NCBI RefSeq assembly: GCF_036010665.1
Contig: NZ_CP108581.1
Coordinates: forward strand, 689,501 to 753,500
Reading direction: 5' to 3'
Source of the DNA: Microbispora sp. NBC_01189
GTDB lineage: Bacteria; Actinomycetota; Actinomycetes; Streptosporangiales; Streptosporangiaceae
Length of the DNA stretch: 64,000 nt
Below are positions 29,107-38,130 of the stretch, one piece after another. A program made the translations under genes and the position numbers. The notes beneath the pieces are model-generated. The model had not been told where the DNA came from. It ran no database searches and worked only from the letters and a program-made list of their open reading frames with translations. Positions within the stretch are counted from its first letter, which is position 1. Each line of letters opens with the position of its first letter.

Positions 29107-29252
29107 GTCCGTCCTCGATGTCGCTGTCATTGACGGTCACATTTGTCGCAGCCACCGCTTGGGATGTTCTTGCGCCGCCCGCGCGGCCGGCCGGTGGGAC
29201 GGACCAAGCGAACTCCTAGAGACGTCCAAGAGCCCCCGCACACGCTGGGGCG

Positions 29253-29990
29253 ATGTCGTCGCCAACGAACGAGCGGCCGCCGTACGCCGGCGAACCGGGT
29301 CCCGGCGAGCTGTGCCCCGGCGAGCTGTGGCCCGGCGAGCAGGGGGGCCCTCCGCCGCCGAGCACGCTGCTGCTGCGCGAGGTGCCCGCGCACGCGGGCG
29401 CGCCGGGCGCCGAGATCCTCGGCCCGGCGCTGCCGCTCGCCCTGCGGGAGGTCCCGCCCGCGCGCTGCCGCCTCTACGTGCTGGCCGACCTCGCCGGCCC
29501 GGCCGCCGCCGCGCCCCTCGCCGCCGCGCTGCTGGAGACGGCGGAGCCCCCGCGCGCCCGGACCGGCGGGAGCGACACGGCGGGCAACGCTGTGGGAGAC
29601 GCGGCGGGCGACGCTGTGGGCGACACGGCGGGCGACGGGCGCTGGGCCCTGTTGCGCGCCCTCACCGTCGCCCCGCCGGACCGCGATGGCGCGTTGGGCG
29701 GAGGGCTCGTCCGCCGCCTGCTCGACGACCTGCTGATGGAACTGCGCGCGGACGGGATCCGGGCCGTCGTCTTCCACGCCGGCACTGGAGACGGCACTGG
29801 AGACGGCACTGGGGACGGACCCGGGTCCGGCTTCGGGGACGCCGCGATGCGGGCCCTGTTGGAGGACGCCGGTTTCGCCGAGCGAATCGAGCGGACCGGC
29901 CATGTGTTCGCTGGCGAGGATCACCGGACATCTGAGTATGATGAGCCCGAAATCCGACTTAGGGCCGTGTGGCTTGTTCGGGAGTTGTGA
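29253..29990 (+). CDS. GNAT-like acetyltransferase domain protein with internal repeats
   Basis: This 245-residue protein of unsure family is Ala/Gly/Pro-rich. The second half has the layout of a GNAT acetyltransferase: a beta strand RALTVAPPDRDGALGGGLVRRLL followed by a helix and LRADGIRAVVF, then AMRALLEDAGF. The Arg/Gln-x-x-Gly loop that binds acetyl-CoA is replaced by DGALGGGL, which may still serve. Two in-frame 12-bp repeats (near 29574-29636 and 29780-29817) interrupt the domain. Its stop overlaps the ATG of the AfsR-type regulator, so the two are translationally coupled and probably act together. Confidence in a real gene is good; in the function, modest. Confidence 0.65.
   Translation: MSSPTNERPPYAGEPGPGELCPGELWPGEQGGPPPPSTLLLREVPAHAGAPGAEILGPALPLALREVPPARCRLYVLADLAGPAAAAPLAAALLETAEPPRARTGGSDTAGNAVGDAAGDAVGDTAGDGRWALLRALTVAPPDRDGALGGGLVRRLLDDLLMELRADGIRAVVFHAGTGDGTGDGTGDGPGSGFGDAAMRALLEDAGFAERIERTGHVFAGEDHRTSEYDEPEIRLRAVWLVREL
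29574..29817 (+). repeat. two clusters of 12-bp in-frame tandem repeats
   Basis: About five units encode GDAA/GDAV/GDTA (29574-29636), and three units encode GDGT (29780-29817), both in the acetyltransferase-like gene. Confidence 0.8.
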
Positions 29991-32900
29991 TGCGGACGAG
30001 CGTCGACGGCGGGCGATTACCGGCACCTCGCCCGGGCCGGGCCGACCGGTGGAACTCCGCTCTGGACTTCCGCCTTCTCGGCACCGTGGAGGTGGCCGAC
30101 GCCGCGGGAACCGTCCTCGACCTCGGCTCGCGCAAGCAACGCGCCGTGCTGGCGCTGCTGCTGCTGAACGCGCCCCACGTCGTGCCGCTCGACCAGCTCA
30201 TCGACCGGCTGTGGAGCGACGAGCCGCCCTCCAGCGCCACGGGAACGCTCCAGGCGTACGTCTCGCATCTGCGCAGGACGCTCGAACCGCGGCGCAGCCC
30301 GCGCTCGCCCGCCCAGGTGCTGCGCACCAGGGAACCCGGCTACCTGCTCGACGTTGAGCCTGACCAGATCGACGCCGAGCGGTTCACCCGGGCCGCCGAG
30401 GCCGCGCACGCCGCCCTCGCCGCCGGCCGCCCCGAGGAGGCCGACCGGATCCTCCGGCCCGCGCTGGCCCTGTGGCGCGGCGAGCCGCTGGCCGACCTCG
30501 CCGACGAGCCGTTCGCCCGGTCCACGATCTCGCGGCTGACCGAGACCCGACTCTCCGCGCTGACCGTGCGGGCGGAGGCGTGGCTCGCGGTGGGCCGGGC
30601 GGCCGAGGTGGCGGTCGAAGCCGAGCGCCTGCTGGAGCGGGACCCCTACCGCGAGGGGCTGTGGGCGCTGCTCATGCGCGCCCTGTACCGGGAACGCCGG
30701 CAGGCCGAGGCCCTGGCGGCCTACCAGCGCTGCCGTACGCTGCTGGACGACGAACTGGGGCTCGATCCGAGCCCGGAGCTGCGGCGGCTGGAGCAGGCGA
30801 TCCTGCACCAGGACGAGTCGCCGGCGGGCCCGTGGCCGCCCGCGGCCTCGGGCCCGGCACCGCTCGCCGGGCTCGCAGCGGACATCCCGGACACGCCGGT
30901 CTCTTCGGGCAGGGACGACGCCGCGCTCGGCGCCCCCGACGCGTCCGCCCTCGGAACGCCGGGCTCCGGAACGCCGGGCCTCGGAACGCCGGGCCTCGTG
31001 GGGCGGGAGCCGTACCTGCGCCGGATCGCCGAACGGCTCGGCGACCTGCGCCGGGGCGTGGGCGGAGTGTTCCTGGTCAGCGGGGAGTCCGGCATCGGCA
31101 AGACCCGGCTCGCGGAGGCCGCCGCGGAGATGGCGGCCGGGCGCGGAGCCGTGGTCGCATGGAGCAGATGCGTCGAGGGAAGCGGCGCTCCCGCGTTCTG
31201 GCCCTGGATCCAGGCGCTGCACGCCCTTGAGACGGACGGCGAGACCGGCGGCGAGGCAGCCGGCGACCTCACCCGCCTCGCCCATCGCCTGTCGGACGGC
31301 GACCACACGGACGGCGACCGGACGACCACGGCCGACCCCGACACCGCCCGGTTCCTGCTGCACGACGCCGTGGCGCGGGCGCTGGCACGGCGGGCCGCCG
31401 CCACCCCGCTCCTGGTCGTGGTGGAGGACCTCCACTGGGCCGACGCGGCGTCGCTGAAGCTGCTCACCTTCCTCGGCGCCGACCTGCACCGCCTTCCGCT
31501 GCTGGTGCTCGCGACCGTACGGCCCGAGCCCGCGACGGGCAGGCAGGCGCTGACCGAGGCGCTCGGCGAGCTGACCCGCCAGCGCGGCACCGAGCGGATG
31601 AGCGTCGCGCCGTTCACTCCCGAGCAGATCGCCGACTACCTGCGTGAGGCGGGCCGGGCCGGCTCCGGGCCCGAGCTCGCCCGCGCGCTGCACGACAGGA
31701 CCGGCGGGAACCCGTTCTTCCTCGGCGAGCTGCTGCGCCTGCTGACCAGCACCCACACCGGCGGCCGGGTCGGCGCGGCGGACGTGCTGGCGCTCGCGGT
31801 GCCCGACGGCGTACGCGACGTGATCAACCAGCGGGTGTCGCGGCTGCCGGAGGACTCCCAGACCCTGCTGCGCGCCGCCGCCGTCATCGGCCGGGACGTC
31901 GACGCCGACGTGCTGGAGACCGCGACCGGCATCGGCGGCTCCCGGGTGATGATGCTGCTCGAACCCGCCGTCGCGACCGGGCTGCTGGTCGAGGTGGACG
32001 GCGGCTGGGACTACCGCTTCTCGCACGCGCTGGTGCAGGAGGCGCTGTACTCCGGGCTCAGCCGGAGGCAGCGGGCCCAGCTCCACGGCCGTGTCGGCGA
32101 GGCGATCGAGAGCCTGCGATGGGGCGAGGCCGCCTCGCGGCTGCCCGCGCTGGCCCACCACTTCGCGCTGGCCGCCAGGGTCGGCCACGCCGGCAAGGCG
32201 GTCGCGTACGCCGTGCAGGCGGCCGGGCAGGCGACCGCGCGGCTCGCCTACGACGAGGCCGTCCTCTACTGGGAGCAGGCGCTCGACGCCTGCGCCGCCG
32301 GGCCCCCTGCCACCCGCTGCTCGCTGCTGATCGGCCTGGGCCGGGCCCGGCGGGTGACCGGTGACGTGGACGGCGCGCGGAGCGCGCTCGACGAGGCCGT
32401 GACGCTCGCCACCGCCCTCGGCGACGACGCGGCCGTCATCGAGGCGGCCACGGTCTTCGGCGGCGTCACGCTGTGGAACTGGCGCTCGTACGGCGTCGTG
32501 GACGAACGCATGGTGACCGTGCTGGAGGACCAGCTCTCCCGGCTGGACCCGGAGGCCGCCGCGACCCGGGCGGAGCTGCTCGGCACGCTCGCCGTCGAGC
32601 TGTACTACGGCGAGCGGCGCGGGGAGGGCCGCCGGCACGCCCTGGAGGCCGTGGAGCTGGCCCGCCGTACGGGTGACACCCGGCTGCTGGCACGCACGCT
32701 GAACAACTTCGTCATCGCGGCCTGGACACCGGAGAACGAGGAGGAGCGCTACCGCGCGGCCGAGGAGACGCTGAGCCTTCCGGGCCTCCCCCGGGCCACC
32801 GAGATCATCGCCCGCCTGCACCGCATGCCCGGGTTCCTGAAGGCGGGCCTGCTCGCCGACTACGACGCGGAGCTGGCCCGCTGTCTGCAGCTCACCGCCG

Positions 32901-33544
32901 AAGTGCGGATGCCGGAGATCGAGACGCAGGTCGCGTACGCCGCGGCCGGGCGAGCGATGCTGGCGGGCGACTGGGCGGAGGCGAAGCGCCTCGCGGACCT
33001 CGGCACCGGGAGCTACCGGCGTACCAGCCTCTGGGGGCCGGACGTCCTGAAGCGGATCAACTCGTTCTTCGTGGAATGGGGTCAGGGCCGGGGCGGTGAG
33101 CTCCTCGCCGAGCTCGTCGACACCGCGGACGACGAGTCCAACCTGATCGCGCGCCCCACGGCCGTGCTCGCGGCGATCGAGGCGGGGGACCACGACCTGG
33201 CCCACCGGCTGATCGACCGCTGGGGAACCGTGGCGCCGCGGGACTGGGCGTGGCAGTTCGTCGCCTGGCAGTGGGGTCTGGTCGCCGCGCGGCTCGGCCG
33301 TCCCGATCCCCACGCCATGCTCACGGAGCTGCGGCCCACCGCCCACGAGCTGGTGATCATGGGCACCGGCTGCGTCACCTGGGGAACACTCCACGACGTG
33401 GTCGCCGGGCTGCTGCACCGGACCGGCGACGCCTCCGCCGCGCTCGCGCACGCCGAGGCGGCGCGCGAGGCCCACCGCCGGCTCGGCCTGCCCCATCTCG
33501 TCCGCCGCAGCGAGGCCCTCGTACGGGAGATCTCGGGCGGCTGA
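29990..33544 (+). CDS. AfsR/SARP family transcriptional regulator with ATPase and TPR region
   Basis: This 1184-residue regulator has a SARP winged-helix DNA-binding domain (about 12-100, FRLLGTVEVADAAG... PLDQLIDRLWSDEPP), a bacterial transcriptional activation domain (about 110-255), a linker with three GTPGL-type repeats, an AAA/NB-ARC-like ATPase with Walker A GESGIGKTRLAEA and Walker B LVVVEDLHWADA, and a long C-terminal helical/TPR region. Such proteins switch on secondary-metabolite or stress genes in response to an unknown ligand or phosphorylation. Its ATG overlaps the stop of the upstream gene (TGATG). The nearest candidate targets are unknown. Confidence 0.92.
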   Translation: MRTSVDGGRLPAPRPGRADRWNSALDFRLLGTVEVADAAGTVLDLGSRKQRAVLALLLLNAPHVVPLDQLIDRLWSDEPPSSATGTLQAYVSHLRRTLEPRRSPRSPAQVLRTREPGYLLDVEPDQIDAERFTRAAEAAHAALAAGRPEEADRILRPALALWRGEPLADLADEPFARSTISRLTETRLSALTVRAEAWLAVGRAAEVAVEAERLLERDPYREGLWALLMRALYRERRQAEALAAYQRCRTLLDDELGLDPSPELRRLEQAILHQDESPAGPWPPAASGPAPLAGLAADIPDTPVSSGRDDAALGAPDASALGTPGSGTPGLGTPGLVGREPYLRRIAERLGDLRRGVGGVFLVSGESGIGKTRLAEAAAEMAAGRGAVVAWSRCVEGSGAPAFWPWIQALHALETDGETGGEAAGDLTRLAHRLSDGDHTDGDRTTTADPDTARFLLHDAVARALARRAAATPLLVVVEDLHWADAASLKLLTFLGADLHRLPLLVLATVRPEPATGRQALTEALGELTRQRGTERMSVAPFTPEQIADYLREAGRAGSGPELARALHDRTGGNPFFLGELLRLLTSTHTGGRVGAADVLALAVPDGVRDVINQRVSRLPEDSQTLLRAAAVIGRDVDADVLETATGIGGSRVMMLLEPAVATGLLVEVDGGWDYRFSHALVQEALYSGLSRRQRAQLHGRVGEAIESLRWGEAASRLPALAHHFALAARVGHAGKAVAYAVQAAGQATARLAYDEAVLYWEQALDACAAGPPATRCSLLIGLGRARRVTGDVDGARSALDEAVTLATALGDDAAVIEAATVFGGVTLWNWRSYGVVDERMVTVLEDQLSRLDPEAAATRAELLGTLAVELYYGERRGEGRRHALEAVELARRTGDTRLLARTLNNFVIAAWTPENEEERYRAAEETLSLPGLPRATEIIARLHRMPGFLKAGLLADYDAELARCLQLTAEVRMPEIETQVAYAAAGRAMLAGDWAEAKRLADLGTGSYRRTSLWGPDVLKRINSFFVEWGQGRGGELLAELVDTADDESNLIARPTAVLAAIEAGDHDLAHRLIDRWGTVAPRDWAWQFVAWQWGLVAARLGRPDPHAMLTELRPTAHELVIMGTGCVTWGTLHDVVAGLLHRTGDASAALAHAEAAREAHRRLGLPHLVRRSEALVREISGG

Positions 33545-33666
33545 TCCCGGCTGGTTCCCAGTTCAGGGGCCGCCGCGGACGGGGTGCCGCTGCGGGACGC
33601 TCGCAACTGCGCCGGGCACGCTGTTGTCGAGATGCCGCGACGGCTTTTCCGGGGCATGGTTGTGCC

Positions 33667-34800
33667 ATGAGCCAGGAACAGGCCGGTCCTGAGCACGGTC
33701 ACGGTCACGGCAGTGGGCACGGACACGGGCACCGTGGGGGCGGGTGGCGGGGGCGGGTCGCGCACCTGCTGCGACCGCACTCGCACGAGGCCGCCGACAA
33801 GGTCGACCCGGCGATGGAGTCCTCCGCGCGGGGCATGCGGGCGCTGTGGGTGTCGCTGGCCGGTCTCGGCGCGACGACGCTGGTCCAGGCGGTGGTCGTG
33901 GCGCTGTCGGGGTCGGTGGCGCTGCTCGGCGACACGCTGCACAACGCGGCCGACGCCCTGACCGCAGTGCCGCTCGGGATCGCGTTCCTGCTCGGCCGCC
34001 GCCCGCCGACCCGCCGCTACACGTACGGCTACGGACGGGCCGAGGACCTCGCCGGCGTGGTCATCGTCCTGACGATCGCCGCCTCCTCGGCCGCCGCCGC
34101 GTACGCCGCGATCGTACGGCTCCTGGAGCCGCGGGAGGTCACCCATCTCGGGGCCGTCGCGGCGGCGGCCCTGGTCGGCTTCGCCGGCAACGAACTGGTC
34201 GCCCGGCACCGCATCCGGGTCGGCCGGGAGATCGGCTCGGCGGCGCTCGTCGCCGACGGCCTGCACGCCCGCACCGACGGTTTCACCTCACTGGCCGTGC
34301 TGGCCGGGGCGGGCGGGGCCGCGCTGGGGTGGACCTGGGCCGACCCCGCCGTGGGCCTGCTGATCACGGTCGCGATCCTGATGGTGCTGCGGCAGGCCGC
34401 GCGTGAGGTCTACCGGCGGCTGATGGACGCCGTCGACCCCGCCCTCGTGGACCTCGCCGAGGCGACCCTCCGCCGCACGCCGGGCGTGCTGGACGTCGGC
34501 CAGGTGCGGCTGCGCTGGATCGGGCACCGGCTGAGGGCCGAGTGCGAGGTGATCGTCGACGCGGGGTCGACCGTGGTGGAGGCCCACCGGGTCGCGGTCG
34601 AGGCCGAGCACAACCTTATCCACACCGTGCCCCGCCTGACCGCCGCGATCGTGCACCCCGACCCGCTGCCGGATGACGGTGTGGACCACCACGCCGTCCT
34701 CGACGGCCACCGTCAGGACCACCGCCGGACCGACCGTCGCGATGCCTGCACCTTTCAGGCAGCCTGGGCCTTTCCGGAGACAAGCGATACTGTGCTGTAG
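33667..34800 (+). CDS. cation diffusion facilitator family transporter
   Basis: This CDF exporter of 377 residues removes Zn2+ or a related divalent metal using the proton gradient. A His-rich N-terminus (HGHGHGSGHGHGH) is followed by about six membrane helices. The metal-site residues lie in GDTLHNAADALTA (TM2, HxxxD) and ADGLHARTDGFTS (TM5, HxxxD). A cytoplasmic domain follows (about 255-335). The last 40 residues after VHPDPLPDDGVDHH are unusual (Arg/Asp/His-rich, then FQAAWAFPETSDTVL) and look like read-through of formerly untranslated DNA. ATG 33667 puts the His-rich segment at the N-terminus. Confidence 0.9.
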   Translation: MSQEQAGPEHGHGHGSGHGHGHRGGGWRGRVAHLLRPHSHEAADKVDPAMESSARGMRALWVSLAGLGATTLVQAVVVALSGSVALLGDTLHNAADALTAVPLGIAFLLGRRPPTRRYTYGYGRAEDLAGVVIVLTIAASSAAAAYAAIVRLLEPREVTHLGAVAAAALVGFAGNELVARHRIRVGREIGSAALVADGLHARTDGFTSLAVLAGAGGAALGWTWADPAVGLLITVAILMVLRQAAREVYRRLMDAVDPALVDLAEATLRRTPGVLDVGQVRLRWIGHRLRAECEVIVDAGSTVVEAHRVAVEAEHNLIHTVPRLTAAIVHPDPLPDDGVDHHAVLDGHRQDHRRTDRRDACTFQAAWAFPETSDTVL

Positions 34801-34878
34801 ATCATGAGACCCCTCCGGCCGGAGCGTGGAGGCTCTCGGAGAGGGTCCTCCGCCCCGCGCACTCCCTGGAGGCCGCCC

Positions 34879-36171
34879 ATGTCGTCGCGCTCCGCCTTCG
34901 ACCCCTCCGGCTTCGACCCCTCCTCCTCCGACCTCGACCCGCTGATCAGGAAGCACCGCACCGCGGACGCCACGCTGACCGTGACGGCGCAGGGCGCGCC
35001 GCTGGCCGGTCAGGAGGTGGTCGTCGCGCAGCGGCGGCACAAGTTCCTCTTCGGCTGCATCGGCGTCGACTTCATCCCGCTGGCGAACGGCGAGCCCCCC
35101 GCGCCGGACCAGCCGGCCGCCACCGGTTCACAGGAGGTCGCCGACCTGTGGCTCGACGTGTTCAACTTCGCCACGCTGCCCTTCTACTGGAGATGGTTCG
35201 AGCCCGAACGCGGCCGTCCGGACACCGAGCGGATACTCACCGCGGCGCGGTGGTTCGCCGACCGGGGGTGCGTGGTGAAGGGGCACCCGCTGGCCTGGCA
35301 CACCGAGACGGCCGACTGGCTGATGGACCTGCCGAACGCCGAGATCGCCAAGGCGCAGGCGGACCGCATCCGGCGCGAGGTGACCGAGTTCGCCGGCGTG
35401 ATCGACATGTGGGACGTCGTCAACGAGGTCGTGATCATGCCGATCTTCGACAAGTACGACAACGGCATCACCCGGATCTGCCGCGAGATGGGCCGCATCC
35501 CGATGGTCCGGATGGTCTTCGACGCGGCCCGCGAGGCCAGCCCCCACGCCACGCTGCTGCTCAACGACTTCGACATGTCCGCGGCGTACGAGTGCCTGAT
35601 CGAGGGCGTGCTGGAGGCGGGCGTCCAGATCGACGTGCTCGGCCTGCAGAGCCACATGCACCAGGGCTACTGGGGCGAGGAGAAGACGCTCGCCACCATC
35701 GACCGCTTCGCGCGGTACGGCCTGCCCATCCACTTCACCGAGACGACGATCGTCTCCGGCCACATCATGCCGGAGGAGATCGTCGACCTGAACGACTACC
35801 AGATCCTCGAGTGGCCGACGACCCCCGAGGGTGAGGCCCGCCAGGCCGACGAGGTCGTGCGCCACTACAAGACGCTGCTGTCGCACCCGTCGGTCGAGGC
35901 GATGACCTACTGGGGACTGTCGGACGGCGGCTGGCTCGGCGCGCCGGGCGGCTTCGTCCGGGTCGACGGCACGCCCAAGCCGTCGTACGAGGCGCTGCGC
36001 TCGCTCGTCAAGGACGAGTGGTGGCTGCCGCCCACGACGATGGTCACCGACGACGACGGCCGGGTGCGCTTCACCGGCTTCCTCGGCGAGTACGAGGTGT
36101 CGTCCGGCGGGCGGACGGCCGTGTTCACCCTGGACGAGCCCGGCGCGGGCACCGCCCAGGTGAATCTCTGA
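34879..36171 (+). CDS. endo-1,4-beta-xylanase, GH10 family, intracellular
   Basis: This 430-residue GH10 enzyme has the acid/base Glu183 in WDVVNE and the nucleophile Glu288 in HFTET, both in place. A short N-terminal beta segment (about 25-65, TVTAQGAPLAGQEVVVAQ) precedes the barrel, and a C-terminal beta domain follows (from about 375). There is no signal peptide, so it acts inside the cell, probably trimming imported xylooligosaccharides. Many GH10 enzymes are exported, which makes this one notable. ATG 34879 follows GGAGG. It stands alone after the CDF gene with 78 bp between them. Confidence 0.88.
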   Translation: MSSRSAFDPSGFDPSSSDLDPLIRKHRTADATLTVTAQGAPLAGQEVVVAQRRHKFLFGCIGVDFIPLANGEPPAPDQPAATGSQEVADLWLDVFNFATLPFYWRWFEPERGRPDTERILTAARWFADRGCVVKGHPLAWHTETADWLMDLPNAEIAKAQADRIRREVTEFAGVIDMWDVVNEVVIMPIFDKYDNGITRICREMGRIPMVRMVFDAAREASPHATLLLNDFDMSAAYECLIEGVLEAGVQIDVLGLQSHMHQGYWGEEKTLATIDRFARYGLPIHFTETTIVSGHIMPEEIVDLNDYQILEWPTTPEGEARQADEVVRHYKTLLSHPSVEAMTYWGLSDGGWLGAPGGFVRVDGTPKPSYEALRSLVKDEWWLPPTTMVTDDDGRVRFTGFLGEYEVSSGGRTAVFTLDEPGAGTAQVNL

Positions 36172-36274
36172 CCGTGGCCCGGCCCGCGCCGGTGGAGGGG
36201 TAGTCGCGCCTCCTGCGGCCGCAACGGGAACACGACCCACCCCCGCGCGTACGGTTGATCACTCTGCGCGCGGG

Positions 36275-37450
36275 TCAGTCCAGGAGGCCGGTCTCCTTGA
36301 GGAAGACGATGCCGTCGATCAGGTGGAGCTGAGCGGGGTCGAGGGGGAAGTAGGCGAAGTCCCGCGAGACGCGCGGGCTCGGCTCGGCGACGGTTTCGGC
36401 CAGGCGGCGGGCATCCACAATTGAGCGGCCCGGCGGGGCCTCCGACAGCAGGCCCTCGACGGTGTCCGGGGGCGGGGTGTCGCCGCCGACCGTGCCGAAG
36501 GCCGAGGCCAGGAAGGCGTACCGGTCGCCCAGACCCATGCCCGCGATGGCCCCCGCGCTCCACCACTCCACCGGCGCGTCGCCCAGCAGCAGGAAGCTCT
36601 TGTCCCGCTGCAGGTGACGGTTGTGCGCGAAGACCAGGGCCGGGCCGTGCCCGGCGACGGCCCGCAGGTTCTCGGCCATCATCTGGTCGCGCAGGCTCAT
36701 CAGCCAGGTGAGCCGGGCCGGCGACGTGTCGGCGATCCAGTGGTGGTAGCGCAGCAGGCCGGTGGCGGTGCGTCCGTAAAGTGCCGCCAGGTCCTCGTCC
36801 GTCCCGGCGAGCTGCGGGGCGTGCGCGTCGAGGAACGCCACCAGGTCGTCGGCGATCAGTCGCAACCGCTGGGCGTCGGCCGATCGGCCGATCGACTGGG
36901 ACGGATCCATGGCGGCGGCGGGGTTCGCCCACCGGTCGTCCGGGCCGAGAAGCTCGTCCAGGGTCTCGGGGGTGCAGGGGAGCGACGAGGGGTCCAGCCG
37001 CTCGGCGAGATAGCCGTAGAGGCCGGTGAGCGCCTGGCGCGGGCTCGCCGCGCCGCTGATCTCCAGCGGGGCGTCGACGCCGAAGAACCGGAGCGTCTCG
37101 CCGTGCTCCTCGTTGTACGCGCGCATCCAGCGGACGAGTTCGCGGTTGGCCGGGTAGGCGCCGAAGCCGTGGCTGAAGCCGCAGTCCATCACGTCGTCGA
37201 GGCTGCCCGCGCCCGTCGCGACGTAGCCGTCCACCACCAGGCCCATGAGGCAGTCGCTCTCGATGGCGAACGACCGGTAGCCCTCGTGCTCGACCAGATG
37301 CCGGAAGATCTCGTTGCGTAGTTCGAGCAACGCCTCCACCCCGTGTCTGGCCTCGCCCAGGCCGAGCAACAGGGGCTGCGTCGGCAGCGACCGGAGGAAC
37401 GCCGAGACGGCCGCGCCGTCGAGCGGCCGGGCTAACTCATCGATTTTCAT
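36275..37450 (-). CDS. erythromycin esterase family protein
   Basis: This 391-residue protein belongs to the Ere/succinoglycan-biosynthesis-like hydrolase family. Signature parts are LLLGLGEARHGVEAL (catalytic Glu/His region) near the N-terminus, SFAIESDC, GFGAYPANRELVRWMR and the central FAHNRHLQRD (His of the second site). True EreA/EreB enzymes hydrolyse the macrolide lactone; many chromosomal homologues do not, so resistance is only possible. It is followed upstream by a scar of gene fragments, and no resistance partner genes are next to it. Confidence 0.85.
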   Translation of the reverse strand: MKIDELARPLDGAAVSAFLRSLPTQPLLLGLGEARHGVEALLELRNEIFRHLVEHEGYRSFAIESDCLMGLVVDGYVATGAGSLDDVMDCGFSHGFGAYPANRELVRWMRAYNEEHGETLRFFGVDAPLEISGAASPRQALTGLYGYLAERLDPSSLPCTPETLDELLGPDDRWANPAAAMDPSQSIGRSADAQRLRLIADDLVAFLDAHAPQLAGTDEDLAALYGRTATGLLRYHHWIADTSPARLTWLMSLRDQMMAENLRAVAGHGPALVFAHNRHLQRDKSFLLLGDAPVEWWSAGAIAGMGLGDRYAFLASAFGTVGGDTPPPDTVEGLLSEAPPGRSIVDARRLAETVAEPSPRVSRDFAYFPLDPAQLHLIDGIVFLKETGLLD

Positions 37451-37508
37451 GATCTCGACGGTATCGTTGAACTCTCTGTTGAGGCTTCTCCAACGACATT
37501 CCTCGCCG

Positions 37509-37645
37509 GCCGGTCGGAACTCTCAATCCGCAGTGTCCCCCAGGAGGCCCGCGTCGCACGCACACCTTCATCGCGACCCGCACGCGGTTCTCGGCGCCGA
37601 TCTTGGCGAAGATCCCGGTGATGTTCGCCTTCACGGTGGCGACGC
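37509..37645 (-). pseudogene. fragment duplicated from the adjacent response regulator gene
   Basis: 137 bp match 38117-38249 (the 3' end of the NarL-type response regulator and 14 bp beyond its stop) with few mismatches and one 4-bp insertion. The insertion shifts the frame after AENRVRVAMKV, so it cannot encode a useful product. Orientation is the same as that of the intact copy. Confidence 0.9.
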
Positions 37646-37849
37646 ACCACCAAGATCGTCGGGACGTAGCACCTCGTACGCGATATAGCCGTGGCCGTCG
37701 CAGTCCTTACACTTCTGCTCGACACCGACAGTGCCCATACGGCCATTGACGACACCCGCCCGACCAACGACGATGCGCCCCGACCCGTAGCAGACCTGGC
37801 ACATCATCCTGTCTTCTTTGCCCCCCGCGTTCCCGTCGATCTCGTCCAT
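37631..37849 (-). CDS. small DnaJ-type zinc-finger (CxxCxGxG) protein, 3' end replaced
   Basis: A 72-residue frame carries two CxxCxGxG motifs, CQVCYGSG and CKDCDGHG, the zinc-ligand pattern of DnaJ and related small proteins. The start ATG overlaps the stop of the preceding frame (TGATG). The last four residues (ASPP) come from the duplicated response-regulator fragment, so the original C-terminus is lost. The function is unknown; it may be a binding module for disulfide-handling. Whether the fused product is expressed is unclear. Confidence 0.5.
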   Translation of the reverse strand: MDEIDGNAGGKEDRMMCQVCYGSGRIVVGRAGVVNGRMGTVGVEQKCKDCDGHGYIAYEVLRPDDLGGASPP

Positions 37850-38008
37850 CACTTGGCCGCTCCCGTCCCGCCGCACCGCTCACAGACCACATAGACCGTC
37901 TCTGTCACGATCTCATCCTTCTTCTGGTCGGCGGTCTGACCATTCGGAATGCGCCGCTGCACCTGGGTCTCAATGCTCCCGCCGCCGCTACATCCCGGAC
38001 AAGACTCG
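37849..38008 (-). pseudogene. 5'-truncated CxxCxGxG zinc-finger gene
   Basis: The 3' part of a second small gene encodes CPGCSGGG, a linker with QTADQKKDEIVTETVYVV, and CERCGGTG, ending GAAK-stop. Its 5' end is replaced at 38009 by an out-of-frame piece of the AAA ATPase gene, so no start remains before the first CxxC. It is coupled to the downstream frame by TGATG. Confidence 0.65.
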
Positions 38009-38067
38009 GGGCGGGCCGTGCAGCAGCAGGCCGCGCTTGAGGTGCTGCCCGTGCGCACACAGCCGGT
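38009..38067 (-). pseudogene. 59-bp fragment of the AAA ATPase gene
   Basis: It matches 42467-42525 (the Walker A-adjacent region of the AAA ATPase gene) at 57 of 59 positions, in the same orientation. It is too short to encode anything and sits out of frame with the zinc-finger remnant. Confidence 0.85.
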
Positions 38068-38130
38068 GGGGGCGAACCGCTCCCGGCGGAGCGCCGCCGG
38101 ATCACCGGGGACGGGAGCCGGTCGGAACTC

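Noticed and set aside
27104-29155. A continuous 683-codon minus-strand frame covering both the FAD oxidase and the small membrane protein.
   Set aside because: Only its last 172 codons make a sensible protein. The FAD oxidase is in a different minus frame, so the long frame is part shadow.
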